Counted from the stretch's first letter, positions 7,308 to 14,089 are shown. The stretch is 23,756 nt of DNA from Neorhizobium sp. UBA7851 (GCA_002500765.1 DLSX01000233.1:42285-66040); one strand, 5' to 3'. Notes: generated by a model not told the origin, from the sequence alone. A program made the numbers and translations.

Positions 7308-8567
7308 ATGTTAGATTTTTTGAAAGTAAGCACTGCTTGCTGCAGGAAGCTCGCGCGGGACCGCGGCGGCAATTTCGCCCTTGCCACCGCAATCATGTTG
7401 CCGCTCCTCATTATTGCTGGCGGCGGTACGGTCGACGCGTCTTCCGCCTATTTCGAGAGAAACAGGATCCAGGGCAGGCTTGATGCCGCCGTGCTGGCCG
7501 CTGCTGGTCAAAGCGACAGCGCCAAGCGCTTTGTCACTGCCGCAGGATTTATGCCGGCCGTATCGGGTGGTTCCGGCGAAAATCCTCTCGTTGTCACCAA
7601 CAATAGCGATGGCAGTGTGACCGGCACTTACACCTATGTGGCGCAGAACTCGTTTCTCGGCATTGTCGGTCTCGATAACTTCAGGCTTGTCGTGACGGCA
7701 ACTGCCATAGCCGCTGGCAAGTCGGGGGGAGGCTCCAATAGTGCAGGGGCTGCATGCATTCGCGTGCTTGCCAATACCTCGCAAGCTGTGCTGATCAATT
7801 CCGGTGCGAACGTGAAGTCCGAAAACTGCGGAGTGGATGTTCTCTCGACGTCTAATCCGGCCTTTATCATGAATGCCGGTGCGAAGATCGAGACGCCGCG
7901 CTTCTGCGTCAAGGGCACGAACTACATCAAGAATGGCGGTACGCTTAGCAACCTGAAGACCGGTTGTGCTGCAGTCGGCGATCCCTATGCCGGTAAGATG
8001 CCTGAGCCGGTTCTGCCCGCCAAATGCGAAACTTCGGGCGTTCCTTCAGGTTCCACCTTCACCTTGAAGCCCGGCATGCATTGTGACGTGACGTTCAACG
8101 GCAGCCCGAAGATCACTTTTCTGCCCGGTCTTCATATCATCAAGGGACGCATGATCATCAATTCCGGCGCAACGGTAAATGCTGAGGGCGTGACCTTCTA
8201 TTTCCCGGATGTCTACAGTGAGATCCGCGCGAATGGTGGCCTGACCTTCAATGCCTCGGCGCCTTTGTCGGGCATATACGGCGGGATTCTGATGTTCGAG
8301 GCAACCGGAAACGCGTCGAACAATTCGAACAAGCAGCAATATATCTTCAATGGATCCGTGGGTGAGACGTTGAACGGCATCATCTACCTGCCGAACCGCA
8401 ACGTCACCTATAATTCCAAGACGAACCAGACGAGCCGTATCAACATGGTCGTCAACACGATGATCATGAACTCTTCCAACTGGAGCATCGAGCCTTACGA
8501 AGGTGGCTCATCATCCACTCAGCCGGGTTCCGGTTCCGGCGCGAGCGCCGTCAGGTTGATGAACTGA
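7308..8567 (+). CDS. TadG-like pilus-associated surface protein
   Basis: A 419-residue protein with a TadE/TadG-type N terminus: the conserved RDRGGNFALATAIMLPLLIIAGGGTVDASSAYF (residues 18-49, given here in pieces: RDRGGNFALA, TAIMLPLLII, GGGTVDASSAYF) contains one membrane helix, then RIQGRLDAAVLAAA. The rest is Asn/Ser/Gly-rich and probably extracytoplasmic, with recurring motifs LINSGANV, IMNAGAKI, IKNGGTL, IINSGATV and RANGGLTF that suggest a solenoid or beta-helix. It has LKPGMHC and LPGLHIIKG segments and a GIYGGILMF segment typical of the long C-terminal part of alphaproteobacterial TadG-like proteins. Six cysteines after residue 149 could form disulfides. ATG 7308 has a G-rich sequence about 8 bases upstream; a TTG at 7302 is an alternative. 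No other tad gene is nearby. Confidence 0.75.
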   Translation: MLDFLKVSTACCRKLARDRGGNFALATAIMLPLLIIAGGGTVDASSAYFERNRIQGRLDAAVLAAAGQSDSAKRFVTAAGFMPAVSGGSGENPLVVTNNSDGSVTGTYTYVAQNSFLGIVGLDNFRLVVTATAIAAGKSGGGSNSAGAACIRVLANTSQAVLINSGANVKSENCGVDVLSTSNPAFIMNAGAKIETPRFCVKGTNYIKNGGTLSNLKTGCAAVGDPYAGKMPEPVLPAKCETSGVPSGSTFTLKPGMHCDVTFNGSPKITFLPGLHIIKGRMIINSGATVNAEGVTFYFPDVYSEIRANGGLTFNASAPLSGIYGGILMFEATGNASNNSNKQQYIFNGSVGETLNGIIYLPNRNVTYNSKTNQTSRINMVVNTMIMNSSNWSIEPYEGGSSSTQPGSGSGASAVRLMN

Positions 8568-8595
8568 TACAGCCTGCATGCCTGGTCATTGTCCG

Positions 8596-8632
8596 GCCGT
8601 CGCCTCCCGCAAGGAAGGCGGCGGCTTTTTCT
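8596..8632 (+). terminator. Rho-independent terminator of the TadG-like gene
   Basis: GCCGTCGCCT (8596-8605) pairs with AGGCGGCGGC (8616-8625) over 10 bp, with one G-U pair and a 10-base loop. It is followed directly by TTTTTCTTT. It lies 28 bases after the stop of the TadG-like gene. Confidence 0.9.
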
Positions 8633-8660
8633 TTGATGATGCTTTCTGCTCTGTCGAGCA

Positions 8661-8696
8661 CCCAAAGAAAAAAGGCGGAGCCGAAGCCCCGCCTTT
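8661..8696 (-). terminator. Rho-independent terminator of rplM-rpsI
   Basis: On the minus strand GGCGGGGC (8693-8686) and GCTCCGCC (8681-8674) form a stem with one mismatch, capped by a TTCG tetraloop (8685-8682). A T-rich run (TTTTTTCTTT) follows. It lies about 25 bases after the rpsI stop. Confidence 0.9.
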
Positions 8697-8720
8697 CGAA
8701 AAGCATAAGTCTGGAAGCGA

Positions 8721-9188
8721 TTAGCGCTTCGAGAACTGGAAGGAACGGCGAGCCTTGGCCTTACCGTACTTCTTACGCTCGACAACGCGGCTGTCGCGGG
8801 TCAGGAAGCCACCCTTCTTCAGAACGGAGCGCAGGCCCGGCTCGAAGTAGGTGAGGGACTTGGACAGGCCGTGACGTACGGCGCCGGCCTGACCGGAAAG
8901 ACCACCACCGGCAACGGTAGCGATGATGTCGAACTGACCCGAACGGGCAGCGGCAACCAGCGGCTGCTGGAGGATCATCTGCAGAACCGGACGTGCGAAA
9001 TACGTGGTGTAGTCGCGGCCGTTGATGGTGATCTTGCCGGAACCGGCTTTGATCCATACGCGGGCAACGGCGTTCTTGCGCTTGCCGGTTGCGTAGGCGC
9101 GGCCCTGGGCGTCGACCTTGCGGACGTGAACCGGTGCTGCCTGGCCTTCAGCCGGAGCGAGGTCCTTCAAAGAGGAAAGATCAGCCAT
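8721..9188 (-). CDS. rpsI: 30S ribosomal protein S9
   Basis: A 155-residue protein. The conserved S9 core is clear: AYATGKRKNAVARVWIK, then GKITINGRDYTTYF, GGGLSGQAGAVRHGLSKSL and the basic tail ending in FQFSKR that reaches the P-site tRNA. An alphaproteobacterial N-terminal extension of about 25 residues precedes the core. It starts 2 bases after the rplM stop and is followed by a strong terminator, so the operon contains only rplM and rpsI, unlike some relatives where argC follows. Confidence 0.98.
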   Translation of the reverse strand: MADLSSLKDLAPAEGQAAPVHVRKVDAQGRAYATGKRKNAVARVWIKAGSGKITINGRDYTTYFARPVLQMILQQPLVAAARSGQFDIIATVAGGGLSGQAGAVRHGLSKSLTYFEPGLRSVLKKGGFLTRDSRVVERKKYGKAKARRSFQFSKR

Positions 9189-9190
9189 TA

Positions 9191-9655
9191 TCAGGCGCTC
9201 CTTGTGTTCTTGCTGTTCAGCGAAGCCACGTCGAGGGCGACCGGCTGCTGTGCTTCATGAGGATGGTTCGAGCCGGCGTAGACGCGCAGGTTCTTCATCT
9301 GGCGACGGCCGAGCGGGCCGCGGGGAACCATGCGCTCGATAGCCTTCTCCAGAACGCGCTCCGGGAAGCGGCCTTCGATGATGGCGCGTGCGGTACGTTC
9401 CTTGATGCCGCCCGGGTAACCGGTGTGCCAGTAGTACTTCTTATCGGTGTACTTCTTGCCGGTCAGGACGCACTTTTCAGCGTTGATGATGATGACGTTG
9501 TCGCCGTCGTCAACGTGCGGGGTGTAGGTAGCCTTGTGCTTGCCGCGAAGACGGTTGGCAACAATGGTGGCGAGGCGGCCGACAACGAGCCCTTCGGCGT
9601 CGATGATCACCCACTTCTTCTCCACCTCTGCAGGCTTCTGAACGAAGGTAGACAT
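9191..9655 (-). CDS. rplM: 50S ribosomal protein L13
   Basis: A 154-residue protein with the L13 landmarks WVIIDAEGLVVGRLAT, LRGKHKATYTPHVDDGD, TDKKYYWHTGYPGG and MVPRGPLGRRQMKNLRVYAG. I chose the ATG at 9655 because the conserved N terminus (MSTFVQKPAEVEKKW) starts there and GAAAGAGA lies just upstream; the open frame continues 63 codons further into the leader. It is the first gene of the rplM-rpsI operon, with a clear promoter at 9782-9810 and a leader of about 120 bases. Confidence 0.98.
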   Translation of the reverse strand: MSTFVQKPAEVEKKWVIIDAEGLVVGRLATIVANRLRGKHKATYTPHVDDGDNVIIINAEKCVLTGKKYTDKKYYWHTGYPGGIKERTARAIIEGRFPERVLEKAIERMVPRGPLGRRQMKNLRVYAGSNHPHEAQQPVALDVASLNSKNTRSA

Positions 9656-9741
9656 GATTTTCTCTTTCGTTTGATCCCCGGTGCCGGAAACCGGCTGCCG
9701 AGGCGTTTCTTGTTGCTTGTATTGGCTGCCTTGCCGGCGCC

Positions 9742-9770
9742 AAAAAGAATGCGGGCCCGTTAAGGTCCGC
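9742..9770 (-). promoter_or_regulatory. Terminator-like hairpin in the rplM leader
   Basis: On the minus strand, just after the predicted transcription start, GCGG (9770-9767) and CCGC (9754-9751) close a stem that can extend inward by CCT/GGG pairs past one A-C mismatch. A run of five T follows after 4 bases (9746-9742). A second perfect hairpin, GCCGG(TTT)CCGGC, sits at 9695-9683, about 30 bases before the start codon. Either could serve leader-based control of ribosomal protein synthesis; that is inference. Confidence 0.35.
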
Positions 9771-9781
9771 AATCTGGCGCT

Positions 9782-9810
9782 CTTATAACGTGATGGGTCG
9801 AAACGGTCAA
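9782..9810 (-). promoter_or_regulatory. Sigma-70 type promoter of rplM-rpsI
   Basis: On the minus strand TTGACC (9810-9805) is followed by a 17-base spacer and TATAAG (9787-9782), near consensus in both boxes. Transcription should start near 9775, about 120 bases before rplM. Confidence 0.75.
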
Positions 9811-10177
9811 CTTCGCCTGTTTGGTTGGCTGAAAAATAAAGCAAGCAAAAACAGAGGCTTGGTCATGTGGTTTTATAATACCACAAATTTGCCCCGGCTA
9901 TGTTGCTGGTTATTCCTGCCGGTCGACGGAAAACAGGTACCGTCAGTGCAATATGAGTGATCATCATCAATCTGTTAGCTATACCTAATATGGCGGGAAC
10001 AAAATTGGAATGTTCCCGCAACAAAGGAGGCCAGTGGAGCATCTGTCGTCAAGTCGGCGCTCGCGACCATGTGAAGCGCCGTTTCTTTCGCAACGGATAT
10101 TGGCGACCGCTGTTTTGAAAGATTACATAAGGGAAACACGCGACCGAATAGGCGGAGAAAATCGTCGGGAGAGCCCT
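9811..10177. other. Intergenic region between rplM promoter and CoA-binding gene
   Basis: This 367-base stretch holds no recognised gene. It contains a GTGGT(TTTATAAT)ACCAC inverted repeat at 9866-9883, a perfect 9-bp inverted repeat at 9993-10019, and a very strong Shine-Dalgarno-like AAAGGAGG at 10023-10030. A 31-codon open frame at 9865-9960 has a GAGG 8 bases upstream but no recognisable similarity. The sequence around 9841-10010 is clearly more AT-rich than its surroundings. Confidence 0.4.
9993..10019. repeat. Perfect 9-bp inverted repeat, candidate operator
   Basis: GCGGGAACA (9993-10001) and TGTTCCCGC (10011-10019) are exact inverted copies separated by 9 AT-rich bases. No T run follows on either side, so it does not look like a terminator. 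It sits directly before AAAGGAGG on the strand of the CoA-binding gene. The arm-spacer-arm geometry resembles CIRCE, but the sequence does not. Confidence 0.6.
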
Positions 10178-10606
10178 ATGGACCACAATCGTTATGAGGA
10201 CGACTATATCGCCGGGATATTGAAGGAGACCCGCACGATCGCTCTTCTTGGAGCTTCCCCCAAGCCGGATCGGCCGAGCTATGGCGTCATGCGCTTCCTG
10301 CTCGAACGCGGTTATAAGGTCTATCCTGTCAATCCGGGCCAGGCAGGCAAGGAAATTCTCGGCCAGAAGACCTATGCAACGCTTGCCGATGTTCCGGAGC
10401 CGATCGATCTCGTCGATATTTTCCGCGCGCCGGAATATCTGGGCGGGATCGTCGATGAGACGCTTGCGCTGGAGACGCAGCCGGCCGCGATCTGGGGCCA
10501 GCTCGGGGTTCGCGACGATGCGGCGGCCGCCAAGGCAGAGGCAGCGGGCGTCAAAGTCGTGATGAACCGCTGCCCGGCGATTGAATATCCGAGACTGGTT
10601 GGCTGA
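10178..10606 (+). CDS. CoA-binding domain protein (YccU-like)
   Basis: A 142-residue protein with a single Rossmann-type CoA-binding domain. TIALLGASPKPDRPSYGVM carries the glycine-rich nucleotide loop, followed by YKVYPVNPG, DIFRAPEYLGGIVDE, AIWGQLGV and the C-terminal VVMNRCPAIEYPRL. All are typical of the short stand-alone family, whose members are usually about 140 residues. Function is not known beyond predicted CoA or nucleotide binding. I chose the ATG at 10178, with GGGAG 7 bases upstream. An in-frame GTG at 10034 lies only 3 bases behind a much stronger AAAGGAGG and would add 48 basic, unconserved residues. Confidence 0.82.
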   Translation: MDHNRYEDDYIAGILKETRTIALLGASPKPDRPSYGVMRFLLERGYKVYPVNPGQAGKEILGQKTYATLADVPEPIDLVDIFRAPEYLGGIVDETLALETQPAAIWGQLGVRDDAAAAKAEAAGVKVVMNRCPAIEYPRLVG

Positions 10607-10617
10607 CCGGGTCAGCC
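10601..10617. repeat. Inverted repeat spanning two convergent stop codons
   Basis: GGCTGACC (10601-10608) and GGTCAGCC (10610-10617) are exact inverted copies around one base. The stop codons of the CoA-binding gene (10604-10606) and the DUF6455 gene (10612-10614) lie inside opposite arms. It can form a hairpin on both transcripts but lacks a T run. Confidence 0.6.
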
Positions 10618-11040
10618 GTGCAGGAGTTCCGGGTCGGCGCGCATCGTGTTGAGACTTGCCGCATTGCCGCAATAACCGGCGAACTCCTGACCTGCTATTT
10701 CGGCTTCCAGGTCATGCCGACACCGGTTCTTGGATCTGCATTTGCTGCAAGTCACTTGCATTTCCCGGTATAGGGCCGGATGCAGCACGGCCACATCGCT
10801 CTGATCGATATTGAGGGCGCGCATCATCTCGATCATTTCATCGGCGGCGTGTGGCCCTGCCTTGACCAGTTGCAACAGATCGTCAGGCGCGATCGCGCAG
10901 TCCTTGGAAATCTGCCGGATCGTCTCCTCATCCAGCATCGCGATCTCTTCGGCCTCAGCCGCTGCCGACCATGCTTCCGCGCACCAGCTTAAAAACCGTC
11001 GCGAAAGGCTTGTATGCTCCTCGAATGCCATCCTTCCCAT
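10612..11040 (-). CDS. DUF6455-like cysteine-containing protein
   Basis: A 142-residue protein, mostly helical and acidic, with a C-terminal cysteine cluster: C98-S-K-C101, C107 (CSKCRSKNRCRHDL) and a later GYCGN with C124. This layout looks like the DUF6455 family of alphaproteobacteria, whose function is unknown. The four cysteines could bind a metal. I chose the ATG at 11040 because AAGGAGG lies 5 bases upstream at 11046-11052; the frame runs 21 codons further without similarity. It is divergent from metY and convergent with the CoA-binding gene. Confidence 0.65.
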   Translation of the reverse strand: MGRMAFEEHTSLSRRFLSWCAEAWSAAAEAEEIAMLDEETIRQISKDCAIAPDDLLQLVKAGPHAADEMIEMMRALNIDQSDVAVLHPALYREMQVTCSKCRSKNRCRHDLEAEIAGQEFAGYCGNAASLNTMRADPELLHG

Positions 11041-11157
11041 GACTACCTCCTTCGTTTTGAGAAAGATGCGCTGGGCAGAATTATATTCCTTGATCCCCGT
11101 CAACGTCCGCGCTTTGCTGCAACAAGATAAAATCAGTTCATATTTTGGGAGGATGTC

Positions 11158-12444
11158 ATGCCGCCGTTAAATCCGGGATTTTCAACGCTTGCCGTCCATG
11201 CCGGCGCGGCACCCGATCCGACGACCGGAGCGCGCGCGACCCCGATCTACCAGACGACATCCTTCGTCTTCAACGATGCCGACCATGCGGCGGCCCTTTT
11301 CGGCCTCCAGCAATTCGGCAATATCTACACGCGCATCATGAACCCGACCCAGGCGGTGCTTGAGGAGAGAGTGGCGGCGCTCGAAGGTGGTACGGCGGCG
11401 CTCGCCGTCGCATCCGGCCATGCGGCCCAGATGCTGATCTTCCACACGATCATGCAGCCCGGCGCCAATTTTGTCGCGGCCAGACGGCTCTACGGTGGAT
11501 CGGTCAACCAGTTCGGCCACGCCTTCAAGAACTTCGACTGGCATGTGCGCTGGGCAGATACCGATGACCCGGCCAGTTTCGAAGAGGCGATAGACGACAA
11601 GACACGGGCGATCTTCATCGAGAGCCTTGCCAATCCGGGCGGTATCTTCGTCGACATTTCGGCGGTCGCCGACATTGCCCACCGCCGTGGCCTGCCACTC
11701 ATCGTCGACAACACGATGGCCAGCCCCTATCTCTTGCGCCCCCTCGAACATGGCGCCGACATCGTCGTGCATTCGCTGACAAAATTCCTCGGCGGCCACG
11801 GCAATTCGATGGGCGGCATTCTGGTCGATGGGGGTACCTTCGACTGGTCGAAGTCGGGCAAATATCCGATGATGTCGGAGCCGAGGCCTGAATATGGCGG
11901 CATCGTCCTGCACGAAACCTTCGGCAATATCGCCTTTGCGATCGCTGCCCGCGTGCTGGGCCTTCGCGATCTTGGTCCGGCGATTTCACCCTTCAACGCC
12001 TTCATGATCCAGACGGGCATCGAGACCTTGCCCCTGAGAATGCAGAAGCATTGCGACAACGCGCTGGCGGTCGCGGAGTGGCTGAAGCAGCACCCGAAAA
12101 TCGCCTGGGTCAATTATGCCGGGCTGGAGGACAACCCCAACCATCTGCTGCAGCAGCATTATTCACCGAAGGGCGCAGGCTCGGTCTTCACCTTCGGTAT
12201 CGAGGGCGGCTATGAGGCCGGCAAGGGCTTTGTCGAAACACTGCAGCTCTTTTCGCATCTCGCCAATATCGGTGACACCCGCTCGCTGGTCATCCATCCG
12301 GCATCGACCACACACCGCCAGCTGACCGAAGAACAGCAGATCGCGGCGGGTGCCGGACCGGATGTAGTGCGCCTGTCGATCGGCATAGAGGATGCCGCCG
12401 ATATCATCGCGGATATCGAGCAGGCCTTGTCGAAAGTAAGTTGA
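11158..12444 (+). CDS. metY: O-acetylhomoserine aminocarboxypropyltransferase (sulfhydrylase)
   Basis: A 428-residue PLP enzyme of the Cys/Met metabolism family that makes homocysteine from O-acetylhomoserine and sulfide. The N terminus GFSTLAVHAGAAPDPTTGARATPIYQT (in parts: STLAVHAGAAPDP, TPIYQTTSFVF), the motif YTRIMNPTQAVLEERVAALEGG region, and VHSLTKFLGGHG with the PLP lysine K209 identify it. The length of about 430 residues and the long insert before the C terminus separate metY from the shorter metB/metC types. GGGAGG at 11147-11152 precedes the ATG. I saw no SAM-II type aptamer in its 117-base leader, although rhizobial methionine genes often have one. Confidence 0.92.
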   Translation: MPPLNPGFSTLAVHAGAAPDPTTGARATPIYQTTSFVFNDADHAAALFGLQQFGNIYTRIMNPTQAVLEERVAALEGGTAALAVASGHAAQMLIFHTIMQPGANFVAARRLYGGSVNQFGHAFKNFDWHVRWADTDDPASFEEAIDDKTRAIFIESLANPGGIFVDISAVADIAHRRGLPLIVDNTMASPYLLRPLEHGADIVVHSLTKFLGGHGNSMGGILVDGGTFDWSKSGKYPMMSEPRPEYGGIVLHETFGNIAFAIAARVLGLRDLGPAISPFNAFMIQTGIETLPLRMQKHCDNALAVAEWLKQHPKIAWVNYAGLEDNPNHLLQQHYSPKGAGSVFTFGIEGGYEAGKGFVETLQLFSHLANIGDTRSLVIHPASTTHRQLTEEQQIAAGAGPDVVRLSIGIEDAADIIADIEQALSKVS

Positions 12445-12509
12445 GGCTTCTATAGAGGCCGCGCATGTAATCATTTCTCCATGGTCGGCTGTTATCGGCT
12501 GGCTGTGGC

Positions 12510-12546
12510 GGCTGTCTTTTGACATGCCGCGGCAGAGCGCTCTGCC
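12510..12546. repeat. Cluster of overlapping short palindromes
   Basis: Three hairpins lie side by side between metY and the transporter gene: GGCTGTC(TTTT)GACA-GCC at 12510-12528 with one bulge, TGCCGCGGCA at 12525-12534, and the perfect 16-bp palindrome GGCAGAGCGCTCTGCC at 12531-12546. Neighbours share bases, so they cannot all form together. A TTGACA at 12519-12524 has no matching -10 box. It may be part of the metY terminator or a short interspersed repeat. Confidence 0.45.
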
Positions 12547-12603
12547 TTGAAGAAAATCAGAGAAGAGGCAGGGCGACAGCGTCCGCCTCAATGGAGAATA
12601 CCC

Positions 12604-13524
12604 GTGAGCGAGCAGTCACTTCTTCGGCTGTCCATCGCCGTCACGGCCGCTTTGGCAGCCTTCGGCATTACAGTCGGCCTCGTGTCCGGCTCTTTCGCCA
12701 TCGTTTTCGATGGCTTCTATTCCCTGACCGATGCGTTCATGACGCTCCTGGCTCTGCTCGTGTCGCGGCTGATCGCCGCCTCCGCCCAGCCGACGGCGAC
12801 GGGACGGCTGATCGACCGCTTCAGCGTCGGCTTCTGGCATCTGGAGCCGATGGTGCTCGGCCTCAACGGCACGCTGCTGATGGGCGCCGCGGTCTACGCC
12901 TTCATCAGCGCCGTCGGCAGCCTGATGTCGGGTGGCCGACCAATCGATTTCGGTCCGGCCGTGATATTCACGATCGTCACGGTTACAGTCTCACTGGCCA
13001 TGTGGCTGTTCTGCCGCCGCGCCAATCGCAGCCTTAATTCCAGCTTCGTCGCGCTGGACAGCCAGGCCTGGGCGATGACGGCGGCGCTGACCTCGGCCCT
13101 GCTGGTGGCCTTTGTCGCCGGACATGCGATCGAGGGCACCTCATACGAATGGCTGAGCCCCTATATCGATCCCGGCGCGCTGGCCGTGATCTGCCTGATC
13201 ATCGCCCCGGTGCCGCTATCGAATGTGCGCCAAGCGGTAGCAGACATTCTTCTGGTGACACCGCTTGAGTTAAAGCAGCATGTCGATACGGTCGCAGAGG
13301 CAATCGTCGAGCGCCATGGCTTCCTGTCCTATCGCGCCTATGTCGCGCGCGTCGGGCGGGGGCGACAGATCGAACTCTTTTTCATTGCCTCTTCCGACTG
13401 GCCGCCGCGCCACTTGTCCGAATGGGACGCGATCCGCGACGAGATCGGCGAGGCGATCGGAGGCGAGGGGCCTGACCGCTGGCTGACCATCGTGTTCACC
13501 AGTGATCCGGAATGGGCGGACTGA
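12604..13524 (+). CDS. Cation diffusion facilitator-like transporter
   Basis: A 306-residue protein with about six membrane helices followed by a cytoplasmic domain from about residue 218. SGSFAIVFDGFYSLTDAFMTL, RFSVGFWHLEPMVLG and FVALDSQAWAMTAALTS correspond to the conserved segments of the CDF family of metal/proton antiporters. By eye, the usual transport-site residues are altered: TM2 has Y39...D43 and TM5 has A155...T159 in place of His/Asp-x3-Asp pairs, though D36 and D152 lie nearby. Its cargo is therefore uncertain. I chose the GTG at 12604, with GGAG 7 bases upstream at 12593-12596; an earlier TTG at 12547 lies next to a palindrome and has no binding site. Confidence 0.75.
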   Translation: MSEQSLLRLSIAVTAALAAFGITVGLVSGSFAIVFDGFYSLTDAFMTLLALLVSRLIAASAQPTATGRLIDRFSVGFWHLEPMVLGLNGTLLMGAAVYAFISAVGSLMSGGRPIDFGPAVIFTIVTVTVSLAMWLFCRRANRSLNSSFVALDSQAWAMTAALTSALLVAFVAGHAIEGTSYEWLSPYIDPGALAVICLIIAPVPLSNVRQAVADILLVTPLELKQHVDTVAEAIVERHGFLSYRAYVARVGRGRQIELFFIASSDWPPRHLSEWDAIRDEIGEAIGGEGPDRWLTIVFTSDPEWAD

Positions 13525-13583
13525 CAGGCTTGCCTAAAAAGCCGTTACGCCATTTGTTTGCATTTTATTAAACATGTTTCGAA

Positions 13584-13600
13584 TTGGCACAGGTCCTGCC
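13584..13600 (+). promoter_or_regulatory. Candidate sigma-54 (RpoN) promoter
   Basis: TTGGCACAGGTCCTGCC matches the -24/-12 consensus TTGGCACR-N4-TTGCW at all key bases except C for T in the -12 element and C for W. GG and GC are separated by exactly 10 bases. Transcription would start near 13611, about 48 bases before the response regulator ATG at 13659. Confidence 0.5.
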
Positions 13601-13658
13601 GCAATCATTTCCCATCCATATGCGTTGATAGTCCGACGGTTGAACGAGGACATCGGAT

Positions 13659-14069
13659 ATGGACAGCTTTCGGCAGAAGACGGTTTTGGTCGTGGAAGAT
13701 GAGGCGCTGATCCGCTTCACGATCGCTGATACGCTTGAGGATGCCGGTTATGCGGTGCTGGAAGCGGCAAGCGTGCTCGAGGCAGTCGGAAAACTCGGCC
13801 AGCACGAGCATATCGATCTTGTTCTGACCGATGTCGACATGCCCGGTGGGCTGAACGGCATCGATCTCGCAAAAATGGTCGCCGAATGCGCGCCAAAAAT
13901 CAGCATCATCGTTTCGTCTGCCCGCAGCGCCCGGGATCTCGCCGGATTGCCGGATGTGGTGCATCGGCTGGCCAAACCCTGCACCGCCGCCATGCTGCTT
14001 TCAACCGTCGGAAATGTCCTGAAAGCAAAGGAACGTGCGGGCAGGGAAGCTCGTCGCCAAAGCGCCTGA
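13659..14069 (+). CDS. Single-domain response regulator
   Basis: A 136-residue protein that is one receiver domain without an output domain. VLVVEDEALIR supplies the acidic pair E13/D14, LVLTDVDMPGG supplies the phospho-acceptor D58, IIVSSARS the Ser/Thr switch position and LAKPC the conserved K106. A short basic tail follows (RAGREARRQSA). Such proteins pass phosphate between kinases or act through protein contacts. No histidine kinase is adjacent, so it is an orphan. GAGGAC lies 8 bases before the ATG, and a sigma-54-type promoter lies 59 bases upstream. A bidirectional terminator follows. Confidence 0.9.
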   Translation: MDSFRQKTVLVVEDEALIRFTIADTLEDAGYAVLEAASVLEAVGKLGQHEHIDLVLTDVDMPGGLNGIDLAKMVAECAPKISIIVSSARSARDLAGLPDVVHRLAKPCTAAMLLSTVGNVLKAKERAGREARRQSA

Positions 14070-14089
14070 TATTGAGTGCGACAAATGAA

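Noticed and set aside
9874..9879. Perfect TATAAT as a promoter for the CoA-binding gene
   Set aside because: There is no -35 box at 16-18 bases, and it lies about 300 bases from the start within a small inverted repeat.
9997..10011. Alphaproteobacterial LexA box (GAAC-N7-GAAC)
   Set aside because: GAAC-N7-GAAT has one mismatch and falls inside a longer perfect inverted repeat that explains it better. The gene downstream is not an SOS gene.
9993..10019. CIRCE/HrcA heat-shock operator
   Set aside because: The 9-9-9 geometry fits but the arm sequence is unrelated to TTAGCACTC/GAGTGCTAA, and no chaperone gene follows.
11041..11157. SAM-II riboswitch upstream of metY
   Set aside because: Expected in rhizobial methionine genes, but the short leader lacks the conserved pseudoknot sequence.
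12519..12524. TTGACA as -35 box of the transporter gene
   Set aside because: No -10 hexamer at the right distance; the bases are part of a hairpin loop and arm.
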